Source: an uncultured Clostridia bacterium (GTDB lineage: Bacteria; Bacillota; Clostridia; Christensenellales; Borkfalkiaceae). Taken from it: 64,000 nucleotides of DNA. The position numbers were made by a program, and so were the translations under genes. Positions 43,455 through 51,626 of the stretch are shown one piece after another; position 1 is the first letter of the stretch; each line of letters starts with the position of its first letter. The stretch lies in the NCBI GenBank assembly GCA_947630325.1, contig CANRHB010000004.1, forward strand, positions 1 through 64,000. The letters run 5' to 3'. The notes under the pieces are model-generated. The model saw only the letters and a list, made by a program, of their open reading frames with translations, made no database searches and had not been told where the DNA came from.

Positions 43455-45800
43455 TCACAGAGGGGATTTCTTCGATTCCGCGGGGGAAAGGGAGTACACA
43501 GCCGCGGGGGTTGCCGCCGTTCCGCCGACCTGTTCGATCGCGGTCGCCGTGCCCTCCATAGAGTTCTCCATGGTAAAGTTGAGGGTCTCCTCGGCCCCCG
43601 AGGCCTCGCCATCCGAGCCGGAGGAGATGGCGAAATAGTAATCTTTGTCCGCTTCGAGTTCGAACTTGCCCAAATCGCCTGCCGAGAGTTTTCGGCTAAA
43701 GAGTTTTTTGCCCGTGGGCGCGCCGAATTTATCGGGGTTGAGTTCCGTCCTCACCGTAAAGACGATGCCCTGCGAATAGGTGGTGGAAACGGTGTACGTT
43801 CCCGCCGCGGTCGCATGGTAGAGATAGTAATAGGTGTTCGCCGTCGTTACGGTATGCGTGCCGAGCAGTTCGGCGAGCGTATCGGGATTATGCACACTGC
43901 CTTTCTTCGCGGCGGCTTCGGTATAGGTTTCCACCTTGAATGAGCAAAGGAAGGTAGCGGTTTTTTTGGCTTCGTCGTTGCCCGTAATTCGGATCATGAA
44001 AGCGGTCCCCTTTTTGATTTTGAGGCTGACGGAGAGGACGCCGCTCTCTGCGTTCAACTGAGGGTACACCGCTCCCACAGCGGGGCTTGCGCCGACGAAC
44101 GTCACGATCGCGTTGCCCGGCTCGGTCAGCGTCACGGTATAACTGCCGTCGGCCGCGGGGGTATATTTGAAATACACCGTTGTAAAAGCCGTGCCGTCGT
44201 ATTCCACATACACGTTCTTGAATTCGCCTACAAGCGTCTCGATCTCATAGGGCTCCGCCTCGGTGCCGCTTCCCTTCCAGGGAGCCGTGGGCTTTTCGGG
44301 GACGTCGGGCGTGTCGGGGTCGGGGGTAGTCCCTCCCTCCTGCGTGTTGCCCTTGGTCACGGTGACGGTGTAGCCGAAATTGCCGCTTTCCGCAAGCGCG
44401 CCCGTCGAACTGCAGGCAAAGGTGTAAACCGTTCCCGCGGTGAGGGTCACGGCAATGTGGTCGTCCGTATAATTCAAATCGCCCTCAATCGCGTCGCACG
44501 TCACGTTCACATTGTAGTTGTCGGCGTCGAAGGAGTACACTCCGTCCTCTTGCACAACGAGGGTATAGTAGACGTTGCTTTCGCCAAGCGATTCAAGCGC
44601 TTCCTGCGTAAAGGGGACTTCGTTTTCGCCCAACGTCCATACAAGAGGGGCGACTCCGGAGCCGAGTTTTTCGTTTAAGGTCACGGTCGCCGCGCCGCCG
44701 GAAACGGAAACGTTGCGGTGTTCTTTGCCGTTCACGTTGACAAGATAGGTTCCCGCCGCAAGTTCATCGAAGTGCGCAACGCCGCTTTCGTTCGTCGTCG
44801 CCGAAGCAACGGGTTTTATGTCCGTCTCGGAGCGGTAGAAGTCCACATGCGCGTTTTGAAGAAGGGTCTCGGGACGATCCTTTCCGAACATATCCTTGCC
44901 CGCCGCAACTTTTACGGTGACATCCGCGGCTTTGGAAATTTTCGTGAGCGCGATGGTCACGGCAGAATCAGGTTCCGTAAAAGTCTTTTGTTCATAGGTA
45001 TACTCCGCGGGTACGCCCACAAGGGTGACGAGATAATCTCCCGGCTGAAGTCTGAAATCTGCCTTGCCGTCCGAAAGCGTCTTTTCTTCGGCAACGGTCG
45101 TCCCCAGCATGAGCCTTACCTTCACCCCCGCAAGGACGCTTTCATCCTCGCAGGTCACGGTCACCGTGTAGGCGGCGAGCCCGTCCGCGGGCAAATTGCT
45201 CTTCTTTGCGAGGGCCACGGAGACGTTCGGCGCACTCTCCGTCACCGTCTTTTGTTCATAGGTATATTCCTCGGGGACCCCCGTCAAAACGACGGTGTAG
45301 CTTCCCGCTTCGAGTTCGAAACTCGCCTTTCCGTCCGAAAGCGTCTTTTCTTCGGCGACAGTCGTCCCCAGCATGAGCCTTACCTTCACCCCCGAAAGGG
45401 CACTTTCGTCCTCGCAGGTCACGGCCACCGTGTAGGCGACGATCCCGTGCGCGGGCTGATCGCTCTTCTTGGTGAGGGCCACGGAGACGTTCGGCGCGCT
45501 CTCCGTCACCGTCTTTTGCTCATAGGTATATTCCGCGGGGACCCCCGTCAAAACGACGGTGTAGCTTCCCGCTTCGAGTTCGAAACTCGCCTTGCCGCCC
45601 GAAAGCGCCTTGTCCTCGCTCTTCTTTCCGTCCTTTTCGAGGAGCGCCTTCACCCCCGAGAGAACGCTTTCGTCCTCGCAGGTCACGGTCACCGTGTAGG
45701 TCACGGTCTTCTCTTCGCCGCAAGCAACAATGCCGAGCGAGAGCGCGACCGTCATCGTCGCAATGAGCACGAAGAAAAGCAGTTTTTTGATGCGCGTCAT
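43455..45800 (-). CDS. Secreted lipoprotein with three 88-residue Cna-B-like repeats
   Basis: 781 residues. The lipobox GIVAC predicts lipidation at Cys27. Three repeats of 88 residues start at 34, 122 and 210 (core TVTCEDES-x-LSGVK...EAGSYTVVLTGVP-x-EYTYEQKT), like carboxypeptidase-regulatory or Cna-B stalk domains. A fourth diverged copy (about 300-375, HFDELAAGTYLVNVNG) follows. The C-terminal half contains two blocks resembling pre-peptidase beta domains (YYTLVVQEDGVYSFDAD; YYYLYHATAAGTYTVSTTY) separated by a Pro- and Thr-rich linker. Likely a surface stalk with binding domains; ligand unknown. Repeats are nearly identical, so recombination could change their number. Confidence 0.82.
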   Translation of the reverse strand: MTRIKKLLFFVLIATMTVALSLGIVACGEEKTVTYTVTVTCEDESVLSGVKALLEKDGKKSEDKALSGGKASFELEAGSYTVVLTGVPAEYTYEQKTVTESAPNVSVALTKKSDQPAHGIVAYTVAVTCEDESALSGVKVRLMLGTTVAEEKTLSDGKASFELEAGSYTVVLTGVPEEYTYEQKTVTESAPNVSVALAKKSNLPADGLAAYTVTVTCEDESVLAGVKVRLMLGTTVAEEKTLSDGKADFRLQPGDYLVTLVGVPAEYTYEQKTFTEPDSAVTIALTKISKAADVTVKVAAGKDMFGKDRPETLLQNAHVDFYRSETDIKPVASATTNESGVAHFDELAAGTYLVNVNGKEHRNVSVSGGAATVTLNEKLGSGVAPLVWTLGENEVPFTQEALESLGESNVYYTLVVQEDGVYSFDADNYNVNVTCDAIEGDLNYTDDHIAVTLTAGTVYTFACSSTGALAESGNFGYTVTVTKGNTQEGGTTPDPDTPDVPEKPTAPWKGSGTEAEPYEIETLVGEFKNVYVEYDGTAFTTVYFKYTPAADGSYTVTLTEPGNAIVTFVGASPAVGAVYPQLNAESGVLSVSLKIKKGTAFMIRITGNDEAKKTATFLCSFKVETYTEAAAKKGSVHNPDTLAELLGTHTVTTANTYYYLYHATAAGTYTVSTTYSQGIVFTVRTELNPDKFGAPTGKKLFSRKLSAGDLGKFELEADKDYYFAISSGSDGEASGAEETLNFTMENSMEGTATAIEQVGGTAATPAAVYSLSPAESKKSPL
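44910..45701 (-). repeat. Three tandem 264-bp coding repeats
   Basis: DNA encoding the 88-residue repeats of the lipoprotein. Copies 2 and 1 differ mainly in the middle of the unit, copy 3 at its end. They are in frame and so change only protein length if they recombine. Confidence 0.8.
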
Positions 45801-46079
45801 AAAATACCTCCGAATCGGGTTTTTAACATACTATACAGAGTATAATCCGTGTATTTATAAATTATCATAAGAGACAAAAAAAGGCAAGCAAAACGATAGG
45901 TTTTTTCAAAATGGGAGAAAGTTACAAAATGCGGGCCGTTTTCCAAAAATGTGCGGCGAATACGCGCCGTAAAATGTGAAAATAAGAGAAAAAAACGAAA
46001 ATTGTTCAGAAGGGGCTATAAGCGTATTTTATAACCGTTTAATCATTTATAAGCAATTCAAATAGCCGAGGCCCGACGC

Positions 46080-46108
46080 TTGACAAAGGGGGCGGGGCGT
46101 GCTATAAT
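46080..46108 (+). promoter_or_regulatory. Perfect consensus promoter before trmL operon
   Basis: TTGACA (46080-46085), a 17-bp spacer and TATAAT (46103-46108) match the vegetative consensus exactly. It should be one of the strongest promoters in the window. Confidence 0.85.
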
Positions 46109-46350
46109 CGTTGTGCCGAAAAATTAAAACGCCGGGCAGAGCCCGACGTTTTAATGAGAAAAAATATGGGATGTGTAAGCAAGATCATCGAGCGGCGCGG
46201 GATCTCCGTCCGCTTTATGCTCCCATTATAAGAAAAGCGGGGAACAGTGTCAAGCGATTTTTAATGTTTCACGCGAAAAATCCTGCTCAAAATATCAAAA
46301 AACTCAATACAGGTATCAAAATATCCAACAAAATGAGGAAAAGCGCGAAA
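46109..46350 (+). other. Long structured leader of trmL operon
   Basis: About 235 nt lie between the predicted transcription start (near 46115) and trmL. A strong hairpin (46123-46136 with 46141-46155, ATTAAAACG...CGTTTTAAT) comes first. Then ATGGGA (46166-46171) can pair with TCCCAT (46221-46226) around internal GC-rich pairs. A 21-codon frame (46166-46231) lies within this fold. No known riboswitch class is recognised. The 280 bp left of the promoter are AT-rich and hold no gene I can see. Confidence 0.45.
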
Positions 46351-46842
46351 ATGTTTCATGTCGTACTCGTTGAGCCCGAAATTCCGCAGAACGCGGGCAA
46401 CATCGCGCGCACCTGTGCCGCCACGGGTTGCGTGCTCCATCTCGTCAAGCCGCTCGGCTTTGAAATTTCGGACCGCTATTTGAAGCGGGCGGGGCTCGAT
46501 TATTGGGATCTCGTTGAGGTAAAAGTGCATGAAAATTGGGAGGAAGCGCTCGAATCGCTCGGCGGGGCGAAACTTCATCTCTTCACCACAAAGGCGCGCA
46601 CGGTGTACAGCGAGGCGCATTACGGCGAGGGGGACGCCCTCGTGTTCGGCAAGGAGACGAAGGGGCTCCCAGAAGAACTGCTTGTAAGCCGCCCCGAGGA
46701 CTGCGTGCGCATCCCCATGTTGGCGGAGCGGCGTTCGCTCAATCTCTCCAACGCCGTTGCCGTCGCCGTGTACGAGGGGCTGAGACAGAACGGGTTTCAA
46801 GGAATGCAACGGGAGGGGGAATTGCACCATCTTAAATGGTAA
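46351..46842 (+). CDS. trmL: tRNA (cytidine(34)-2'-O)-methyltransferase
   Basis: 163 residues from the ATG at 46351, preceded by GAGGAAAAG; the length is right for TrmL. The trefoil-knot SPOUT fold is recognisable from PEIPQNAGNIARTC near the N-terminus, the FGKETKGLPEEL loop, and the C-terminal knot segment IPMLAERRSLNLSNAVAVAVYE. It methylates the wobble ribose of tRNA-Leu using S-adenosylmethionine. It overlaps the next gene by 7 bp and is led by a strong promoter with a long leader. Confidence 0.93.
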   Translation: MFHVVLVEPEIPQNAGNIARTCAATGCVLHLVKPLGFEISDRYLKRAGLDYWDLVEVKVHENWEEALESLGGAKLHLFTTKARTVYSEAHYGEGDALVFGKETKGLPEELLVSRPEDCVRIPMLAERRSLNLSNAVAVAVYEGLRQNGFQGMQREGELHHLKW

Positions 46843-47915
46843 AACGCAATACGTCTTGCAAAAAGCGCATAGTTTCGGCGCTCATCTTTCTGGTTTTGTT
46901 CGCCCTTTGCGCCTGCCTCCTCATTCCCTATTCGCGCGCGACCTCTGCGCGGGAGGATACTTACGAGGTGGTGTGGCAAAGCGGCGCGGTCACGCGGGAG
47001 AGTTATGCTTTTGCCTATTCGGCTCTTTCGGGCGCGGAGAACGGCAAACTTCTCCTTGAGCGGGAGGGGCTCCGCGGCGAGATCGAAACGTCCGAACGCT
47101 ATAAAACCGTGCGCACGCTCTTGAAAGAGGGGAGTTTGCCCGATCTTCTTACCATGTCTTTCGAGGGGCTCTCTTCCCTCGAACGGGCGGCTCTTTACAA
47201 GGAATTTTGCGATACGTGTTATTATTCGGCCGATCTTTTCGCCTATGACGGCGACCGCGTGTTCCGCACTCCGCGCGCCTCTTTTTCCGAACTCGTCCTC
47301 CTCGACGGGAGTGTCTCTTCGGGCGTTCTCGTCGGCATCGGGGCGACGAAACTCATTTTAAGGAGCGGGGCGCAACTTTCCGCGGCCTCTCTCGCCGGCA
47401 CGGGCGTGCAGGAGATCGAGGCGGCGGCTCCCTACTTTGTAAATAGGGGAGGGCTGTATCTTTCGGCTCCCGGCGGCACGCGGCTCGTTGCGGCGGTCCC
47501 GACTGCGGAGGAGTTGAGGGTGGAGGGGTGCGATTTTTGCGATGAAGGCGCGCTTTCGCCCTGCAAACGCCTCGCCTCTCTCGAACTGCCCTTTGCGGGG
47601 AGCGCGCGCTCTGCCGGCGGGAGCGACTATGACGGGCGCGTTGCATGGGCGTTCGGCGACGCCGTTCCCCAAACCCTCAAACGGGTGAAGATCGCGGACG
47701 GCACGGTGGGGCAATTCGCCTTTACGGGGCTTGGCGGCGTGGAGGAGATCGACCTCTGCGGCATTCCCGAAGAAAACATCTCCCCGTTGGCGTTTGGAAG
47801 TTTAACGGGCCTTGTCCGCCTGCATACAAGACAAAATCATTTATCATTGGAGGGCTTTTCCCGCACTCTTCTTCCCTGCGGGTGCACCCTCTATGAACGG
47901 AGTTACACGGGATGA
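46836..47915 (+). CDS. Membrane-anchored BspA-like leucine-rich repeat protein
   Basis: 359 residues. A single N-terminal membrane anchor (RIVSALIFLVLFALCACLLI, about 11-30) without a clear cleavage site leaves the rest outside. Residues 120-350 show irregular 20-24-residue units of the LRR_5/BspA kind (ELVLLDGSVSSGVLVGIGATKLILRSGAQ; TLKRVKIADGTVGQFAFTGLGGVEEIDL). This family mediates binding to host or bacterial surfaces. Coupling to trmL and to cardiolipin synthase by overlaps looks incidental to function. Partner unknown. Confidence 0.75.
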   Translation: MVKRNTSCKKRIVSALIFLVLFALCACLLIPYSRATSAREDTYEVVWQSGAVTRESYAFAYSALSGAENGKLLLEREGLRGEIETSERYKTVRTLLKEGSLPDLLTMSFEGLSSLERAALYKEFCDTCYYSADLFAYDGDRVFRTPRASFSELVLLDGSVSSGVLVGIGATKLILRSGAQLSAASLAGTGVQEIEAAAPYFVNRGGLYLSAPGGTRLVAAVPTAEELRVEGCDFCDEGALSPCKRLASLELPFAGSARSAGGSDYDGRVAWAFGDAVPQTLKRVKIADGTVGQFAFTGLGGVEEIDLCGIPEENISPLAFGSLTGLVRLHTRQNHLSLEGFSRTLLPCGCTLYERSYTG

Positions 47916-49492
47916 AACGTTACTTGAAGATCTTTTTCAGCCGCTTTTTCCTCGTCGCCATGACGATCATTCTGACCTTCGTGGTCAACGCGCTCATCAT
48001 TCTCGCGGGCGCCTATATCGCGGAGGAGACCCTCGCCGCCTATTTTCCCGCGGCCTCTCCCTATGTGCACTTTATCTTCGGCGCGGTGCAGTGGATCATC
48101 GTCCTCATCACGGTATTCAGCGTCGTCAACCGCGACATGCTCCCCGAGACAAAGATCCCCTGGATCCTGTGCGTGGTGGTCTTAAACGTGTTCGGCGTGC
48201 TCATCTATGTGGTGTTTTCCTACAACCGTCCCTCCAAAAAGAGCAGGAGAAGATACGGCTATTTGAACGAACGCTCCCGCCCCTTTGCAAAGCGCGCCCT
48301 CTCCCAAGAGACGCTTGCCGAAGAGATGGGGGAACGGGCGGCGGACAGCGAGGCTCTCTTCCGCGAGAACCCCAATGCCGTCGCCTATACGGACACCAAA
48401 ACGGAGTATTTCCCCACGGGCGAAGAATTTTTCAAGCGGCTCCTCGGGGACCTGCAAAACGCCAAGGAGTATATCTTTCTCGAATATTTCATTCTCGCGC
48501 GGGGGACCATGTGGTACACCATCCTCGACCTCCTCAAAGAAAAAGTGAAAGAGGGGGTGGAGGTGCGCGTCATCTATGACGACATCGGCTGTATGGGAAA
48601 GATCCACGCGGGCTATTACAAAGAACTGCGCAAGGCGGGCATTTCCTGCGTCAAATTCAACCCGTTCGTGCCCATCGTCACCAACCTCCACAACAACCGC
48701 GACCACCGCAAGATCGCCGTCATCGACGGCAAGATCGGCTACACGGGCGGCATCAACCTCGCCGACGAATACATCAACGAGACACATCCCTTCGGGAATT
48801 GGAAGGACACCGCCGTGCGCCTCGAGGGCGAGGGGGTGAAGGGGCTCATCCTCATGTTCCTGCGCCTTTACAATCTTCGGCAGAAGGAGCCCGAGGACTT
48901 CGCTCCCTATATTCCGCAAACGTATGAGAAATTCGGGGGCGAGGGGATCGTCCAGCCCTATGGCGACGGGCCCCGTCCCCTCTATGGCAGGCACCTTGCC
49001 GAGGACGTGTACATCGGCGTATTGTCCCGCGCGAAAAAGTACGTCTGGATCACCACGCCCTATCTCATCATCGACTACCGTATGCGCGCCGCCATGCTCT
49101 CCGCGTGCGCGAGGGGGGTGGACGTGCGCATCGTTACCCCGCACATTCCCGACAAGAAAATTCCGTTCGCGCTTACCCGCTCCAACTATATGGCGCTCAT
49201 AAAGGGCGGGGCGAAAATTTATGAGTACACCCCCGGCTTCATTCACGCCAAGAGTTTTCTCTCGGACGACGAGGTGGGTATCGTGGGCACCATCAACCTC
49301 GATTACCGCTCCCTTCTGCACCATTTCGAGGACGCGGTATTCATGTACAAGACGCGCGCGAACGAGGCGCTCAAGGAAGATTTTCTTCATACGTTTGAAG
49401 TTTCGGCCCTCCAAACGGAGGAGGACGCCAAGCGGAGCGTCGTATGGCGGGGCATCTGCGAACTTGCCAAAATTTTCGCACCCATGTTTTAG
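47912..49492 (+). CDS. cls: Cardiolipin synthase (phospholipase D type)
   Basis: 526 residues. Two N-terminal membrane helices (about 8-30 and 40-65) are followed by a PLDNc-type linker and two HKD active sites: His265-Lys267-Asp272 in HRKIAVID and His445-Lys447-Asp452 in HAKSFLSD. The enzyme condenses two phosphatidylglycerols to cardiolipin and glycerol at the inner membrane face. It overlaps the preceding gene by ATGA. It ends at 49492 and no clear terminator precedes the following repeat cluster. Confidence 0.93.
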   Translation: MKRYLKIFFSRFFLVAMTIILTFVVNALIILAGAYIAEETLAAYFPAASPYVHFIFGAVQWIIVLITVFSVVNRDMLPETKIPWILCVVVLNVFGVLIYVVFSYNRPSKKSRRRYGYLNERSRPFAKRALSQETLAEEMGERAADSEALFRENPNAVAYTDTKTEYFPTGEEFFKRLLGDLQNAKEYIFLEYFILARGTMWYTILDLLKEKVKEGVEVRVIYDDIGCMGKIHAGYYKELRKAGISCVKFNPFVPIVTNLHNNRDHRKIAVIDGKIGYTGGINLADEYINETHPFGNWKDTAVRLEGEGVKGLILMFLRLYNLRQKEPEDFAPYIPQTYEKFGGEGIVQPYGDGPRPLYGRHLAEDVYIGVLSRAKKYVWITTPYLIIDYRMRAAMLSACARGVDVRIVTPHIPDKKIPFALTRSNYMALIKGGAKIYEYTPGFIHAKSFLSDDEVGIVGTINLDYRSLLHHFEDAVFMYKTRANEALKEDFLHTFEVSALQTEEDAKRSVVWRGICELAKIFAPMF

Positions 49493-50135
49493 GGCCGGCA
49501 AGAGAATGTCTTGTCGCCCCACCCGCACGTTTCCAAAATGTCATGTCGAGCAAAGTTGCCCCACCCGCACGTTCCAAATTGTCATTTCGAGCTTGTCGAG
49601 AAATCTCTACCGCATTATAATAAGGCGAGATTTCTCCACGCGCCGCATAGCGGCTTGGTACTTCGTCGCAGGCTCCTCGTGCCGCCCTTAGACAACATAG
49701 AACGTGCGGGCGGGGCGAAATGACATATTGAGAACAGCGCGGGAAGGAATGACATATTTAGAACACGCCCCACCCCCCTACCCCCCTCCCACGGAGAGGG
49801 TAAACAGAACCCCCTCCAATGGAGGGGGATCAAGGGGGTGGGCAACTTGGCGCCTCTGTAGGGGAGCTGTCGAGGCGCCAGCCGAGACTGAGGGGTTTAG
49901 AGAACCGTGTAGAAACCCTTTCCCCCTCGCTTCGCTCGGGTACTGTCTCATGCGGGTAGAGCCCCGCATTCGGTCACCGTTCGCGCGGATAATGCGCTCA
50001 CTCATGTCGCATTGCGCCAACGGTTATCAACCGTTGGCAGAATGCAATGCTCCACCTAAAAGGGACAGCAGGGGGGGGTAACGAAACGCCATTCTCAAAT
50101 GTCATGAGGTCGTGTTGTTTTCATAAGGAGTAAAT
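49493..50135. repeat. Intergenic palindromic repeat cluster 2
   Basis: No gene. Three repeat types follow each other. At 49530-49735 there are AAATGACA/TGTCATTTCGA-type units with GAGAAATCTC dyads, including a 59-bp block (49658-49716) repeated exactly at 57351-57409. At 49765-49845 there is a C-rich/G-rich hairpin tract (CCCCCTCC-AATGGAGGGGG). At 49850-50070 there is an inverted, interrupted copy of the CCCTTTTAGGG palindrome type, carrying an extra about 100 bp. The small gene at 50136 starts shortly after. Confidence 0.8.
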
Positions 50136-50387
50136 ATGATCCATTCGCTGAGCGGAGGCGTCATCCGCGACAATTTCAAACACACTTTCGTGAAGGTGGA
50201 AATAGAGGGCGCGCCCTATTGGTACCTCTCGCCCACCTCCAAAATTTCGGTAGGGGACAGGGTGAGCGTTCCCTTCGGCAAAAACGACTTCCCGCGCGAG
50301 GGGGTTGTCCTCAAAGTGGAGGAAGCGGACAGCCTCTGCGCCCCCGTTCCCATGAACCGCATCCGCGAAATTTATTCTATCTTATAA
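50136..50387 (+). CDS. Small PriA-N-terminal-like protein
   Basis: 83 residues with ATAAGGAG upstream. The chain is predicted all-beta: FKHTFVKVEIEGAPYWY, then VGDRVSVPFGKND, then REGVVLKVEEAD. The VGDRVxVPFG...GVV arrangement strongly recalls the N-terminal 3'-end-binding domain of primosomal helicase PriA, without the helicase. Such stand-alone domains exist in Clostridia, with unknown function. Alone between a repeat cluster and a very strong terminator. Confidence 0.6.
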   Translation: MIHSLSGGVIRDNFKHTFVKVEIEGAPYWYLSPTSKISVGDRVSVPFGKNDFPREGVVLKVEEADSLCAPVPMNRIREIYSIL

Positions 50388-50390
50388 ACA

Positions 50391-50433
50391 TTCTCCCGTC
50401 CCGCCCCCGCAGAACGGGGGCGGGACGGGAGAA
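50391..50433 (+). terminator. Very stable GC-rich terminator
   Basis: A perfect 19-bp stem (50391-50409 with 50415-50433) with loop CAGAA. It is unusually GC-rich. It insulates the riboswitch promoter that begins 7 bp later. Confidence 0.85.
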
Positions 50434-50439
50434 AAATAG

Positions 50440-50468
50440 TTGACAATTATAAAGAGAAGTGCTATCTT
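50440..50468 (+). promoter_or_regulatory. Promoter of the riboswitch-controlled exchanger operon
   Basis: TTGACA (50440-50445), a 17-bp spacer and TATCTT (50463-50468). Transcription should start about 50475, at the very 5' end of the aptamer. Confidence 0.75.
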
Positions 50469-50474
50469 TTTTTT

Positions 50475-50563
50475 GTCGGAGGGGAGTAGTCCCTGCGTCG
50501 CGGCAACATACCCCGGGAATTTCCCGTGTCGCGGCGGTTCGCAAGAATGACAAGACTTTCGGC
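50475..50563 (+). promoter_or_regulatory. yybP-ykoY (manganese) riboswitch aptamer
   Basis: GTCGGA (50475-50480) pairs with TTTCGGC (50557-50563) as P1. The hallmark GGGGAGTAG (50481-50489) and the 3' CAAGAC (50551-50556) bracket the helical arms, as in the Lactococcus lactis yybP-ykoY RNA, whose core also runs from GGGGAGTAG to GCAAGAC. Two hairpin arms (GCGTCGCGG... and CCCGGGAAATTTCCCG-like stems) fill the middle. Members sense Mn2+ and switch on Mn/Ca exporters. No terminator was found before the gene, so control may be on translation (GGAG at 50581). Confidence 0.75.
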
Positions 50564-50592
50564 AATCCGCAATACATATTGGAGAATAGGGT

Positions 50593-51618
50593 ATGTTGGC
50601 TCTGCAAATTTTCTTGCTTGTACTCGGGTTTGCCCTCCTTGTGAAGGGCGCCGATTGGTTTGTGGACGGAAGCGCGGGGATCGCCGCAAAATGCAAGATC
50701 CCCACCCTCGTCATCGGGCTTACGGTTGTCGCCTTCGGCACGAGCGCACCCGAGCTCTGCGTGTCCATTACCTCGGCCATTCAACATTCGACGGACATCT
50801 CCATCGGCAACGTGGTGGGGAGCAACATCTGCAACATTCTTCTCATTTTAGGGGTCGCGGCCCTCTTTCACCCCCTCCCCGTGCAGAAAAATTCCCTCGT
50901 GCTCGACCTGCCCATTCTGCTCATCGCAAGCGTGCTTTTGATCGGGCTCGGCATCTGGGGGGAAGCTCTTCAATGGTGGGACGGCCTCATCTTTATCGCT
51001 GTTTTTTCGGTGTATATGGTCGTTCTCGTCAGAGGTGCGCTCAAGGAGCAGAAGAAGGCGAAGGAACTTGAAAAGAGCGTTCCGCAGGGGGAAATCAAGC
51101 AGGAAGAGGAGAAAAAGCCCAAGGGGAAGATCGGACAATGGTTCGATAAAATGGAGCAAAAAACGTGGTTTTTGATCCTTTTATCTCTCGTGGGGCTTGC
51201 AATGGTCGTGGGCGGCGGCACCCTCCTCGTGGACGCCGCAAAGTATATCGCAAACTATTTCAAGGTGTCCGAGCGCATCATCGGGCTTACGGTGGTCGCT
51301 ATCGGCACTTCTTTGCCCGAACTCGTCACTTCTGTTGTGGCGGCGTTCAAGGGGGAGACGGACATCGCCGTCGGAAACGTCATCGGCTCCAACATCTTCA
51401 ACATCTTTCTCGTGGCGGGCGCGGCGTCCCTCTTTTACCCGCTCAGGTTTACGACGGCGGGCGCGGCAAGCAACCTCATCGACGCCTGCGTTGCGCTCGG
51501 GGCGGCCGTCCTTCTCTATCTTCTCGCCCTCTTCAAGGGGCATAAACTCGGAAGAGCGGCGGGCGGAATTATGCTTGCCTCGTTCATCGGCTATTACGTC
51601 TACCTATTCGTCATCTGA
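50593..51618 (+). CDS. CaCA family cation/sodium exchanger (YrbG type)
   Basis: 341 residues with ten membrane segments in two inverted halves joined by a charged cytoplasmic loop (about 145-185, KEQKKAKELEK...). The two alpha-repeats carry the ion-site motifs GTSAPE (Glu54) and GTSLPE (Glu243), each followed by GN-x2-GSN. Family members exchange Ca2+ or similar ions for Na+ or H+. The yybP-ykoY riboswitch just upstream makes Mn2+ export, or Mn/Ca export, the most likely job. It starts an operon with the ABC exporter pair 8 bp downstream. Confidence 0.93.
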   Translation: MLALQIFLLVLGFALLVKGADWFVDGSAGIAAKCKIPTLVIGLTVVAFGTSAPELCVSITSAIQHSTDISIGNVVGSNICNILLILGVAALFHPLPVQKNSLVLDLPILLIASVLLIGLGIWGEALQWWDGLIFIAVFSVYMVVLVRGALKEQKKAKELEKSVPQGEIKQEEEKKPKGKIGQWFDKMEQKTWFLILLSLVGLAMVVGGGTLLVDAAKYIANYFKVSERIIGLTVVAIGTSLPELVTSVVAAFKGETDIAVGNVIGSNIFNIFLVAGAASLFYPLRFTTAGAASNLIDACVALGAAVLLYLLALFKGHKLGRAAGGIMLASFIGYYVYLFVI

Positions 51619-51626
51619 GGGAACTT

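Noticed and set aside
46123..46155. The hairpin after the perfect promoter as a standard terminator of an upstream gene.
   Set aside because: The gene to the left is on the other strand and diverges, and no plus-strand gene precedes the hairpin. It is treated as part of the trmL leader.
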